Shown here: positions 47,682 to 56,699 of the stretch, piece by piece
How positions within the stretch are numbered: the first letter of the stretch is position 1
Layout of the letters: each line of letters begins with the position of its first letter
DNA from: Streptomyces collinus Tu 365
GTDB lineage: Bacteria > Actinomycetota > Actinomycetes > Streptomycetales > Streptomycetaceae
Assembly: GCF_000444875.1 (NCBI RefSeq)
Contig: NC_021985.1
Coordinates: 5,476,170 to 5,540,169 of the forward strand
Direction: 5' to 3'
Length of the DNA stretch: 64,000 nt
Made by a program: the position numbers and the translations under genes
The notes under the pieces: model-generated
What the model saw: only the letters and a program-made list of their open reading frames with translations
Told to the model about the DNA's origin: nothing
Database searches by the model: none

Positions 47682-49442
47682 TTACTTCTTGGCGAACAGC
47701 TTGCTCAGCGCGATGCAGGTGTTGCCGGGATCGAAGATGACGTTGCCGACCTTCGACCCGTACATCCAGTTGCGGATGGAGTGGTAGTCCGGGACCACCG
47801 CCGCCAGCTCCATGATCTGGCGGTCGACGTTGCCCCAGGCCTTGTTGGCCGCCTTCGGGTCGGCGATCGCCGCCGCGGCGTCGATGGCCTTGTTGACGCC
47901 CGTGTCGTTCAGCTGCGCGTAGTTGCTGCGGCCGTCGCCGATGTTCTTGCCGCTCCAGCAGGGGTAGAAGACCGAGTAGCCGTTCGGCCAGTCCGGGCTC
48001 CAGCCGGCCGCGAACAGGTCGAACTCGTTGTCGACCTTGCCGATCTGCGTGTAGAAGGTCGACTTGTCGACCTGCTTGTTGACGACCTGGAAGCCGGCCG
48101 CCTCGAGCGCGTTCTTGATCGCGACGGCGGACTTCACCGCGTTGTCGGAGTGCTGGTAGGCGATGACCAGCTTCTGGCCGAGCTTGCCGGCCTCCTTCAG
48201 CAGGGCCTTGGCCTTGGCCGGGTCGCCACCGGGCTTCTTGTCCGTGCCGTAGAGGTCGAACTTCTCGTAGCCGGGGGTCACCGGGCTGAGGATGGTGGTG
48301 GCCAGCTCGCTGGTGGCCTTGCCGCCGCGGATGGTCTGCAGCTGCTGGTGCGGCCACGCCCAGTTGATGGCCTGGCGGACCTTGACGTCCTTGATGCGGG
48401 TCGTGTTGATCGGCCAGTAGTACGTGACCGTGTCGACCTGGGTGAGGACGCGCTGCTTGAGCTTCGCGTTGGTGAGGACCTGGGCGATGCGCTCCGGGGC
48501 GACCTCGTTGAAGATCGACATCGTGTACTGGTCGTTGCCCTTGTCCGCGATGTAGCGGTCGGTGGACGCGATCAGCTCGAAGCCGAACTGGAAGACGTAC
48601 TTGTCCGGGTAGGCGTTGCGGATCGGGTCCGTCTTGGCGTCCCAGTGCTCGTTGCGCACGTAGGTCAGCGACTTGCCGATCTGCCGGTCACCGATCTTGT
48701 AGGGACCGCAGGAGACCGGGCGCTTGTCGTACTTCTCCTTGGTGTCGTGCTTCTTGGGCACCAGGGAGTAGCCGCGCATGGCGAGCGTGTAGTTGAAGTC
48801 CGTGCGGGCTTCGGTGAGGTGGAAGGTGACGGTCTTGCCGGAGATCTCGATCGAGCCGAGCTTCTTGCCGCTGTAGGGGCCCTTGTACTTGTCGCCGCCG
48901 ACCAGCCACTGCTGCACGTAGCGCGGGCCCTCGGTGACGAAGCCCGCGAAGAGGCGCTCGAAGGTGTGGCGGACGTCGTCCATGGAGAGGTCGGCGCCGT
49001 CCTCCCACTTGATGCCGTCCTTGAGGGTGAACGACCAGGTCTTGCCGCCGTTCTTCATGGTGCCGGCGTCCGTGGCCGCGTCGCCGACGAGGGTGCAGCC
49101 GCCCTTGTCGTCGAGCTTGTAGCCGGTCAGGCCACGCATGATCGGGACGGTGATGGCGCCCTCGGTCGAGACGTAGATCTGGGCCGGGTCCATGTGGTCC
49201 ATGTCGAACTGGTCGAGCGAGTAGATCGTCCCGCCCTTGACGGCGCCGGCGACCTCGGGGGCCGGGCCGGCCGAGTCGGCCTTGGTGCCGACCGGGATGT
49301 TCACGGTCTTGGCCTTGCTCACCGACGGCACGTTGTCGTTGCCGGAGCCCTTGCCGTCACCGCTGCTGCAGGCGCTCAGCACCGAGGTGGAGGCTGCCGC
49401 CACACCGGTGGCGATCAGGAAGTTTCTGCGGGAAAAAGACAT
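47682..49442 (-). CDS. Oligopeptide-binding lipoprotein with Tat-type signal, second BldK-type operon
   Basis: A 586-aa family-5 binding protein. The N-terminus MSFSRRNFLIATGVAAAS has the twin-arginine motif SRRNFL, then lipobox LSAC with C25 lipidated, so export folded through Tat is predicted. Family blocks include GGTIYSLDQFDMDHMDPAQIY, WSFTLKDGIKWEDGADLS and CGPYKIGDRQIGKS. Overall it aligns along its length with the Sec-type lipoprotein at 31528-33336 but is more diverged than the ATPases. The ATG at 49442 follows AGGCAGG. It is the likely specificity determinant of the operon. Confidence 0.87.
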   Translation of the reverse strand: MSFSRRNFLIATGVAAASTSVLSACSSGDGKGSGNDNVPSVSKAKTVNIPVGTKADSAGPAPEVAGAVKGGTIYSLDQFDMDHMDPAQIYVSTEGAITVPIMRGLTGYKLDDKGGCTLVGDAATDAGTMKNGGKTWSFTLKDGIKWEDGADLSMDDVRHTFERLFAGFVTEGPRYVQQWLVGGDKYKGPYSGKKLGSIEISGKTVTFHLTEARTDFNYTLAMRGYSLVPKKHDTKEKYDKRPVSCGPYKIGDRQIGKSLTYVRNEHWDAKTDPIRNAYPDKYVFQFGFELIASTDRYIADKGNDQYTMSIFNEVAPERIAQVLTNAKLKQRVLTQVDTVTYYWPINTTRIKDVKVRQAINWAWPHQQLQTIRGGKATSELATTILSPVTPGYEKFDLYGTDKKPGGDPAKAKALLKEAGKLGQKLVIAYQHSDNAVKSAVAIKNALEAAGFQVVNKQVDKSTFYTQIGKVDNEFDLFAAGWSPDWPNGYSVFYPCWSGKNIGDGRSNYAQLNDTGVNKAIDAAAAIADPKAANKAWGNVDRQIMELAAVVPDYHSIRNWMYGSKVGNVIFDPGNTCIALSKLFAKK

Positions 49443-49522
49443 GCTGAGCCTGCCTAGAGAGTTGATCGGAACAGACGGGACCAGCCGGGTGTCACCGCCC
49501 CGGGCCGGGTGGAACAGCGTTG

Positions 49523-50551
49523 CTAGCGCTTCGACTTCGGGTCGAGCGCGTCGCGCACGGAGTCGCCGAGCAGGTTGAAGGCGAGGACGAAGATCACCAT
49601 GGCGAGGCCCGGGAAGAGCATGAAGGTGATGTCCTCGGTGTAGAAGGTGGCGCCGCGGCCGATCATCACGCCCCAGTCGGGCGTGGGGTCGGTGACGCCG
49701 ACGCCGAGGAAGGCCAGCCCCGCTTCGGCGGTGACGTACGCCGGCAGCATCAGCGTGGACTGGATGATGATCGGAGTCCACAGGTTGGGCAGCAGTTCCT
49801 TGAACACGATGCGCATCGGAGACGCGCCCGTGACCTTCGCCGCCTCGACGAACTCCCGCTCACGCAGACCGAGCACCTGGCCGCGCAGCAGGCGGGCGAT
49901 GGATGCCCAGCCGAAGGCCGACAGCACGACGATCAGGGAGAAGACGACCAGAGAGGTCGGGATGTTGTCGTCCGGCTTGACGAAGATGCCGTAGACGACG
50001 GGCATGAAGGCGATGAAGAACAGCGTCGAGGGGAACGACAGCAGGATGTCGATGATGCGGCCGACGAAGTAGTCCGTCTTGCCGCCCAGGTAGCCCGCCG
50101 TGACGCCGATCACGACGCCGACCACCGTGGTGAGGACCGTGGCGGCGGCGGCGATGCCCAGCGAGTTGCGGATCGCGTACAGCAGGAACGTGAAGACGTC
50201 CCGGCCGAGCTGGGGCTCGATGCCGAACCAGAACTGGGAACTCATGCCGCCGTTGGGCCCCGCGGGGTACGCGAACGCGTCCAGCAGGCTCGGGTCCTGG
50301 CTCGCATAGGTGGTGTACGGGTCCTTGCCGTACAGCTTCGATATGAGCGGCGCCGCGATCCCGATCACGAAGAAGAAGATCACGATGCATGCCGATATGA
50401 CGCCTGTCCGGTCGCGCTTGAAGCGCTTCCAGGCCAGTCGTCCCGGGGAACGCCCCTCGCTGCCCTTCGGTACGCCGGAAGTGGTCGACTTCGCGACGGA
50501 CTCGTCGGTCACCTCGAGGGGGACAGCCGCAGATGGAGTTGGGAGGGTCAT
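49523..50551 (-). CDS. Oligopeptide ABC permease (OppC-like), second BldK-type operon
   Basis: A 342-aa permease opening the leftward operon. The N-terminal RFKRDRTGVISACIVIFFF and APLISKLYGKDPYT blocks match the rightward first gene; the coupling loop is EAAKVTGASPMRIVFKELLPN. GGAG lies 5 nt before the ATG. It is divergent from the third opp operon across an AT-rich spacer. Confidence 0.87.
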   Translation of the reverse strand: MTLPTPSAAVPLEVTDESVAKSTTSGVPKGSEGRSPGRLAWKRFKRDRTGVISACIVIFFFVIGIAAPLISKLYGKDPYTTYASQDPSLLDAFAYPAGPNGGMSSQFWFGIEPQLGRDVFTFLLYAIRNSLGIAAAATVLTTVVGVVIGVTAGYLGGKTDYFVGRIIDILLSFPSTLFFIAFMPVVYGIFVKPDDNIPTSLVVFSLIVVLSAFGWASIARLLRGQVLGLREREFVEAAKVTGASPMRIVFKELLPNLWTPIIIQSTLMLPAYVTAEAGLAFLGVGVTDPTPDWGVMIGRGATFYTEDITFMLFPGLAMVIFVLAFNLLGDSVRDALDPKSKR

Positions 50552-51017
50552 GGTGCTCCTGGCCCGAGGAGGGTCTGATGACTCCGCAGGGCACTCCCCT
50601 ACGGGCTACGCCGGACTTTTTCAACGCAATTCATTCAAGGTCAATAAATTCTGGGTCGGCTTGGTTTTCTCTTTACTTACTTTACTCTTGCTTGATCATA
50701 CTGTAGCTACGCGGGTAGCACGCCGTAATCAATCCGTGCTTCACATCGGACATATCGGATTAGTCAGGCAAGAAGTTCGATATACGGACGCTAGGGTCCC
50801 GACATGTGTACACCGGTGATCCCAATCCAACGTTTCGATATCTCTCCGCGAAGATCCGTTGCGTCCGATGCCGTGATCGTCCGGATCGTCTGCACCCGAA
50901 GGCCGCGCGCGTTCGGGTGGCGTGCGCGGGAAGGTGCCTGTCGGTCGGGCGCGCGAGGGCCGTATGTCCTATAAGCAGGTATTGGCAGTGGTTTGTCGGT
51001 GACCGAGGAGATGGCCC
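50552..51017. promoter_or_regulatory. AT-rich divergent promoter region between two opp operons
   Basis: This 466-bp spacer contains an AT-rich core (about 50615-50765), strikingly unlike the surrounding GC content. TATGAT on the leftward strand (near 50700) is a fair -10 box, without a clear -35 box. GTAGCTAC forms a small palindrome at about 50703. Similar CGATAT motifs occur near 50775 and 50836. No gene supported. Confidence 0.55.
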
Positions 51018-52637
51018 ATGCACGCAGCCCCGCACGCCCGGTGGGCCGCTGCCGCCGCGGCGCTGGCGCTCGCCGCCACGGCCTGCGGGGGCGGCGCCAG
51101 TGCGGGCGGCGCCGGGGTGCTGACCTCCTCCTGGGGCGATCCGCAGAACCCGCTGGAGCCGTCGAACACCAATGAGGTGCAGGGCGGCAAGGTGCTCGAC
51201 ATGATCTTCCGCGGACTGAAGCGGTACAACCCGCGGACGGCCAAGGCCGAGAACATGCTCGCCGAGCGGATCGACACCACCGACTCGCGGAACTACACCA
51301 TCACCGTCAAGGACGGCTGGCGGTTCAGCAACGGGGAGCCGGTCACCGCGAAGTCCTTCGTCGACGCGTGGAACTACGGCGCCGGCCTCAGGAACAACCA
51401 GAAGAACGCCTACTTCTTCGGCTACATCGAGGGCTACGACAAGGTCCACCCCGACAGCGGCCCCCAGACCGCCGACACCCTCTCGGGCCTGAAGGTCACC
51501 GGCCCCCGGACCTTCACCGTCCGCCTGAACCAGAAGTTCTCCAGCTTCCCCGACACCCTCGGCTACGTGGCCTTCGCCCCCCTGCCGCGGACGTTCTTCA
51601 CCGACCACGCGGCCTGGGTGAGCCGGCCGGTCGGCAACGGGCCGTACCTGATCGACTCGTACACCAAGGGCTCCGCGATGTCCCTGAAGAAGTGGGACGC
51701 CTACCCCGGCCCCGACCGCGCCCGCAACGAGGGCGTCACGCTGCTGGTCTACACCGACAGCAACACCGCCTACACCGACGTGCTGGCCGGCAACCTGGAC
51801 CTGGTCGACGACGTGCCCGCCACCCAGCTCAAGAACGTGGGCACGGACCTGGACGGCCGCTACATCAACACCCCGGCCGGCATCCTGCAGACGCTCGCCT
51901 TCCCGTACTACGACCCCCGGTGGAACACCGCCGGCGCGCGCAAGGTCCGCACCGGGCTGTCCATGGCCATCGACCGCGCGCAGATCACCAAGACCCTCTT
52001 CCGCGGCACCCGCACCCCCGCCACCGACTGGACCAGCCCGGTCCTCGGCAAGGAGGGCGGCTTCCAGGCCGGCCTGTGCGGCCACGCCTGCGAGCACGAC
52101 CCCGCGCAGGCCAAGAAGCTCATCCAGGAGGGCGGCGGGCTCCCGGGCGGCGGGCTGAAGATCACCTACAACGCCGACACGGGCTCGCACAAACAGTGGG
52201 TGGACGCGGTGTGCAACTCCATCAACAACGCGCTCGGCGACGACAAGGCGTGCGTCGGCAACCCGGTCGGCACCTTCGCCGACTTCCGCAACCAGATCTC
52301 CCAGCACCGGATGTCCGGCCCCTTCCGGGCCGGCTGGCAGATGGACTACCCCCTGATCCAGAACTTCCTGCAGCCGCTGTACTACACCAACGCCTCCTCC
52401 AACGACGGCAAGTGGTCCGACAAGCGGTTCGACGGGCTCATCGACCGGGCCAACGCCGAGACCGACAGTGCCACGGCGATCGGGCTCTTCCAGCAGGCCG
52501 AGGGCGTGGTGCGGGACAACATGGCCGCGATCCCGCTCTGGTACCAGAACGGCAGCGCCGGCTACTCCGCCCGGCTCTCCCACGTGGCGCTCAACCCGTT
52601 CAGCGTGCCGGTCTACAACGAGATCAAGGTCGGCTGA
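51018..52637 (+). CDS. Oligopeptide-binding lipoprotein, third opp operon
   Basis: A 539-aa OppA-type protein. The Sec lipoprotein signal MHAAPHARWAAAAAALALAA ends in ATAC with C23 lipidated. Fold blocks include KDGWRFSNGEPVTAKSFVDAWNYG, the typical OppA WxxSDG-like region, and GNGPYLIDSYTKGS. GAGGAGATGG precedes the ATG by 8 nt. It is not closely related to the two BldK-type lipoproteins and resembles OppA of classical peptide permeases. No hairpin separates it from the permease, which begins 5 bp after its stop. Confidence 0.88.
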   Translation: MHAAPHARWAAAAAALALAATACGGGASAGGAGVLTSSWGDPQNPLEPSNTNEVQGGKVLDMIFRGLKRYNPRTAKAENMLAERIDTTDSRNYTITVKDGWRFSNGEPVTAKSFVDAWNYGAGLRNNQKNAYFFGYIEGYDKVHPDSGPQTADTLSGLKVTGPRTFTVRLNQKFSSFPDTLGYVAFAPLPRTFFTDHAAWVSRPVGNGPYLIDSYTKGSAMSLKKWDAYPGPDRARNEGVTLLVYTDSNTAYTDVLAGNLDLVDDVPATQLKNVGTDLDGRYINTPAGILQTLAFPYYDPRWNTAGARKVRTGLSMAIDRAQITKTLFRGTRTPATDWTSPVLGKEGGFQAGLCGHACEHDPAQAKKLIQEGGGLPGGGLKITYNADTGSHKQWVDAVCNSINNALGDDKACVGNPVGTFADFRNQISQHRMSGPFRAGWQMDYPLIQNFLQPLYYTNASSNDGKWSDKRFDGLIDRANAETDSATAIGLFQQAEGVVRDNMAAIPLWYQNGSAGYSARLSHVALNPFSVPVYNEIKVG

Positions 52638-52642
52638 CCGCC

Positions 52643-53566
52643 ATGGGGCGCTACGTCCTCAGACGGCTGCTGCAGATGATCCCCGTGTTCGTCGGGGCCA
52701 CCCTGCTGATCTTCCTGATGGTGAACGTGATGGGCGACCCCGTCGCGGGGCTGTGCGGCGAGCGGGCCTGCGACCCGGCCACCACCGCCCAGCTGGAGAA
52801 GGAGTTCGGCTTGGACAAGCCGGTCTGGCAGCAGTACCTCACCTACATGGGGAACGTCTTCACCGGGAACTTCGGTACGGCGTTCAACGGCCAGCCGGTC
52901 ACCGAGCTGATGGCGTCGGCGTTCCCCGTCACCGTCCGGCTCACCGTCGTCGCCGTCCTCTTCGAGATCGTCATCGGCATCACCCTCGGCGTGCTGACCG
53001 GGATGCGGCGCGGCCGGCCCGTCGACACCTCCATCCTCGTCCTCACCCTCGTCGTCATCTCCGTCCCCACCTTCGTCACCGGCCTGCTGCTCCAGCTCCT
53101 GCTGGGCGTCCAGTGGGGCTGGATCAAACCGTCCGTCTCCCCGCAGGCCGCCTTCGGCGAGCTGATCGTGCCCGGCCTGGTCCTCGCCTCCGTCTCGCTC
53201 GCCTACGTCACCCGGCTCACCCGGACCTCCCTGGCGGAGAACAGGCGGGCCGACTACGTGCGCACGGCCGTCGCCAAGGGGCTGCCCCGCCACCGGGTCG
53301 TCACCCGGCACCTGCTGCGCAACTCCCTCATCCCCGTGGTCACCTTCATCGGCGCCGACATCGGCGCGCTGATGGGCGGCGCGATCGTCACCGAGCGGAT
53401 CTTCAACATCCACGGCGTCGGCTACCAGCTCTACCAGGGCATCCTGCGCCAGAACACCCAGACGGTGGTCGGCTTCGTGACCGTGCTCGTCCTGGTCTTC
53501 CTCGTCGCCAACCTGCTCGTGGACCTGCTGTACGCCGTGCTCGACCCGAGGATCCGCTATGCCTGA
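52643..53566 (+). CDS. Oligopeptide ABC permease (OppB-like), third opp operon
   Basis: A 307-aa permease with classical OppB length. The N-terminus is MGRYVLRRLLQMIPVFVGAT, followed by an external FGLDKPVWQQYLTYMGNV loop and the coupling motif TAVAKGLPRHRVVTRHLLRNSLIP. The ATG at 52643 is fixed by the adjacent gene stop; the frame stays open upstream. It overlaps the next permease gene by 8 bp. Confidence 0.9.
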   Translation: MGRYVLRRLLQMIPVFVGATLLIFLMVNVMGDPVAGLCGERACDPATTAQLEKEFGLDKPVWQQYLTYMGNVFTGNFGTAFNGQPVTELMASAFPVTVRLTVVAVLFEIVIGITLGVLTGMRRGRPVDTSILVLTLVVISVPTFVTGLLLQLLLGVQWGWIKPSVSPQAAFGELIVPGLVLASVSLAYVTRLTRTSLAENRRADYVRTAVAKGLPRHRVVTRHLLRNSLIPVVTFIGADIGALMGGAIVTERIFNIHGVGYQLYQGILRQNTQTVVGFVTVLVLVFLVANLLVDLLYAVLDPRIRYA

Positions 53567-54539
53567 ACAGTCGTACGAGCCGCAGGGGGCGATCGCCGGG
53601 ACCGGGGCCGGCGGGGCGATGGACCTCGCGGCGAGCGAGGCGACCACCCTGGAGCGCACGCCCGGCGGACCCGAGGGCACCGGGCCCCGGGGCAGGCCGC
53701 GGTCGCTGTGGTCCGACGCCTGGCGGGACCTGCGCCGCAACCCCGTCTTCATCGGCTCCGCCGTCGTCATCCTGTTCCTGGTCTTCATCTCCCTGTGGCC
53801 CTCGGCGATCGCCCCCGGCAGCCCCCTGAGCTGCGACCTCGCCAAGGCCCAGGACGGCCCCGGACCGGGCGCCCCGTTCGGCTACGACGGTCAGGGCTGC
53901 AACGTCTACACCCGCACCGTGTACGGCGCCCGCGCCTCCGTCACGGTGGGCGTGTGCGCCACCCTCGGCGTCGCGCTCCTCGGCTCCGTGCTCGGCGGCC
54001 TCGCGGGCTTCTTCGGCGGCCCCTGGGACTCGCTGCTGTCCCGGACGACCGACATCTTCTTCGCCATCCCCGTCGTCCTCGGCGGTCTCGTCCTGCTCTC
54101 CGTCGTGACCAGCAACACCGTCTGGCCGGTCATCGGGTTCATGGTGCTGCTCGGCTGGCCGCAGATCTCCCGCATCGCGCGCGGCTCGGTCATCACCGCC
54201 CGGCAGAACGACTACGTCCAGGCCGCCCGCGCCCTCGGCGCCTCCCACTCCCGCATCCTGCTCAGGCACATCGCGCCCAACGCGGTGGCCCCTGTGATCG
54301 TCGTCGCCACCATCGCGCTCGGCACCTACATCGCGCTGGAGGCGACCCTGTCCTACCTGGGCGTCGGTCTGAAGCCGCCGAGCGTCTCCTGGGGCATCGA
54401 CATCTCCGCCGCCTCCCCGTACGTCCGCAACGCCCCGCACGCCCTGCTGTGGCCCTCGGGCGCCCTCGCCGTCACGGTCCTGGCGTTCATCATGCTCGGC
54501 GACGCGGTGCGCGACGCCCTCGACCCCAAGCTGAGGTGA
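53559..54539 (+). CDS. Oligopeptide ABC permease (OppC-like), third opp operon
   Basis: A 326-aa permease. A 50-residue Gly/Glu-rich cytoplasmic tail precedes the first helix (NPVFIGSAVVILFLVFISLWP). The coupling loop is QAARALGASHSRILLRHIAPN, and CDLAKAQDG with GCNVYTR places two Cys in the external loop. Translationally coupled to the upstream permease; 7 bp separate it from the ATPase gene. Confidence 0.9.
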   Translation: MPEQSYEPQGAIAGTGAGGAMDLAASEATTLERTPGGPEGTGPRGRPRSLWSDAWRDLRRNPVFIGSAVVILFLVFISLWPSAIAPGSPLSCDLAKAQDGPGPGAPFGYDGQGCNVYTRTVYGARASVTVGVCATLGVALLGSVLGGLAGFFGGPWDSLLSRTTDIFFAIPVVLGGLVLLSVVTSNTVWPVIGFMVLLGWPQISRIARGSVITARQNDYVQAARALGASHSRILLRHIAPNAVAPVIVVATIALGTYIALEATLSYLGVGLKPPSVSWGIDISAASPYVRNAPHALLWPSGALAVTVLAFIMLGDAVRDALDPKLR

Positions 54540-54546
54540 CGGCGAC

Positions 54547-55530
54547 ATGCTGCTGGAAGTGCGCGACCTGCACGTGGAGTTCCGCACCCGGGACGGGGTC
54601 GCCCACGCGGTCAACGGGGTGTCGTACGCCGTCGACGCGGGGGAGACCCTGGCGGTGCTCGGCGAGTCGGGCTCGGGGAAGTCGGTGACCGCGCAGGCCG
54701 TGATGGGCATCCTCGACACCCCGCCGGCCCGCGTCACCGGCGGCGAGATCCTCTTCCAGGGCCAAGACCTGCTGAAGCTGAAGGAGGACGAGCGGCGGGG
54801 CGTCCGCGGCGCCCGGATGGCGATGATCTTCCAGGACGCGCTCTCCGCGCTCAACCCCGTGCTCTCCGTGGGCGACCAGCTCGGCGAGATGTTCACGGTC
54901 CACCGCGGCATGTCGCGCAAGGAGGCACGGACCCGGGCGGTCGAGCTGATGGACCGCGTGCGCATCCCGGGGGCGGCCCAGCGGGTCCGGGACTACCCGC
55001 ACCAGTTCTCCGGCGGCATGCGCCAGCGCATCATGATCGCCATGGCGATGGCGCTGGAGCCCGCGCTCATCATCGCGGACGAGCCCACCACCGCCCTGGA
55101 CGTCACCGTCCAGGCCCAGGTCATGGACCTGCTCGCGGAGTTGCAGCGCGAGTACCGGATGGGCCTCATCCTCATCACGCACGACCTGGGGGTGGTCGCG
55201 GACGTCGCCGACCGGATCGCCGTGATGTACGCGGGCCGGATCGTCGAGTCCGCCCCCGTCCACGACATCTACAAGGCGCCCGCCCACCCCTACACCCGCG
55301 GCCTGCTGGACTCCATCCCGCGCCTGGACCAGAAGGGCCGCGAGCTGTACGCGATCAAGGGCCTGCCGCCGAACCTCATGCACATCCCGCCCGGCTGCGC
55401 CTTCCACCCGCGCTGCCCGATGGCCCGGGACGTCTGCCGCACGGACGAGCCCCCGCTGCACGCGGTCTCCGAGGCCCGGGGCAGCGCCTGCCACTTCTGG
55501 AGGGAGTGCCTGCATGGCCCCGCCCACTGA
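54547..55530 (+). CDS. Oligopeptide ABC ATPase (OppD-like), third opp operon
   Basis: A 327-aa ATPase with Walker A GESGSGKSV, signature FSGGMRQRIMIAMAM, Walker B IIADEPTTALD and H-loop LITHDLG. The C-terminal extension has CAFHPRCPMARDVC. It overlaps the next gene by 17 bp. Sequence is clearly different from the two BldK-type OppD copies outside the motifs. Confidence 0.9.
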   Translation: MLLEVRDLHVEFRTRDGVAHAVNGVSYAVDAGETLAVLGESGSGKSVTAQAVMGILDTPPARVTGGEILFQGQDLLKLKEDERRGVRGARMAMIFQDALSALNPVLSVGDQLGEMFTVHRGMSRKEARTRAVELMDRVRIPGAAQRVRDYPHQFSGGMRQRIMIAMAMALEPALIIADEPTTALDVTVQAQVMDLLAELQREYRMGLILITHDLGVVADVADRIAVMYAGRIVESAPVHDIYKAPAHPYTRGLLDSIPRLDQKGRELYAIKGLPPNLMHIPPGCAFHPRCPMARDVCRTDEPPLHAVSEARGSACHFWRECLHGPAH

Positions 55531-56590
55531 GCCGCTCCTGGAGGCCCGCGGCCTCGTCAAGCACTACCCCCTGACGCGGGGCATCGTCTTCAAGAAGCAG
55601 GTCGGCGCGGTACGGGCGGTCGACGGCGTCGACTTCACCCTCGGCCGGGGCGAGACCCTGGGCATCGTCGGCGAGTCCGGCTGCGGCAAGTCGACGGTGG
55701 CCAAGCTGCTGTGTCATCTGGAGCGCCCGACGGCGGGCTCCATCAGGTTCAAGGGCGAGGACATCACCCGGTTGTCCGGCCGGGCGCTGAAGGCCGTCCG
55801 CCGCAACATCCAGATGGTCTTCCAGGACCCGTACACCTCCCTCAACCCGCGCATGACGGTGGGCGACATCGTCGGCGAGCCGTACGACATCCACCCCGAG
55901 GCCGCGCCCAAGGGCGACCGCCGCCGCCGGGTGCGCGAACTCCTGGACGTGGTCGGCCTCGACCCCGACTTCGTCAACCGCTACCCGCACCAGTTCTCCG
56001 GCGGCCAGCGCCAGCGCATCGGCATCGCCCGGGGGCTGGCCCTGCGCCCCGAGGTGATCGTCGCCGACGAGCCGGTCTCCGCCCTGGACGTCTCCGTGCA
56101 GGCCCAGGTGATCAACCTGATGGACCGGCTCCAGGCGGAGTTCGAGCTGTCCTACGTCTTCATCGCCCACGACCTCTCGATCGTCCGGCACATCTCGGAC
56201 CGGGTCGCGGTCATGTACCTCGGCCGGATCGTGGAGACCGGCACCCAGGCCGAGATCTACGACCACCCCACGCACCCCTACACCCAGGCGCTGCTCTCGG
56301 CGGTCCCCGTCCCGGATCCCGAGGCCCGCGACCGCCGTGAGCGGATCATCCTCGCCGGCGACGTCCCCTCCCCGACGGCCGTCCCCTCCGGCTGCCGCTT
56401 CCGCACCCGCTGCTGGAAGGCCCGGGAGCGCTGCGCCGTGGAGGTCCCGGCGCTGGCGGTGCCCGAGGAGTTCCGCGGCACCACCGGCCCGGCGGCCCAC
56501 GACTCCGCCTGCCACTTCGCCCAGGAGCGGCAGGTCGTGCCGCCGGAGGAGCCGCGGCAGGCCGCCCGGAACGGCAACGGGCCGGGGTGA
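55514..56590 (+). CDS. Oligopeptide ABC ATPase (OppF-like), third opp operon
   Basis: A 358-aa ATPase with Walker A GESGCGKST, signature FSGGQRQRIGIARGL, Walker B VIVADEPVSALD and C-terminal CRFRTRCW. It ends the operon; the next gene runs the opposite way 109 bp later. The N-terminal ALVKHYPLTRGIVFKKQ-type block is typical of DppF/OppF. Confidence 0.9.
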   Translation: MAPPTEPLLEARGLVKHYPLTRGIVFKKQVGAVRAVDGVDFTLGRGETLGIVGESGCGKSTVAKLLCHLERPTAGSIRFKGEDITRLSGRALKAVRRNIQMVFQDPYTSLNPRMTVGDIVGEPYDIHPEAAPKGDRRRRVRELLDVVGLDPDFVNRYPHQFSGGQRQRIGIARGLALRPEVIVADEPVSALDVSVQAQVINLMDRLQAEFELSYVFIAHDLSIVRHISDRVAVMYLGRIVETGTQAEIYDHPTHPYTQALLSAVPVPDPEARDRRERIILAGDVPSPTAVPSGCRFRTRCWKARERCAVEVPALAVPEEFRGTTGPAAHDSACHFAQERQVVPPEEPRQAARNGNGPG

Positions 56591-56699
56591 CAGTGCACCC
56601 CGGCCCGCTTCACGGCACCCGCACGGCCGTACGCCCACCAGGCTGGCGCGTCCGTATATCGGAACCGCTTCCGTCAAGTTGCCCTCGTGTTAACGCCGT

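Noticed and set aside
50540..50624. A leader peptide (MKKSGVARRGV...) before the leftward OppC-like gene
   Set aside because: It has no ribosome-binding sequence upstream and runs on out of frame into the permease gene, unlike the rightward leader candidate.
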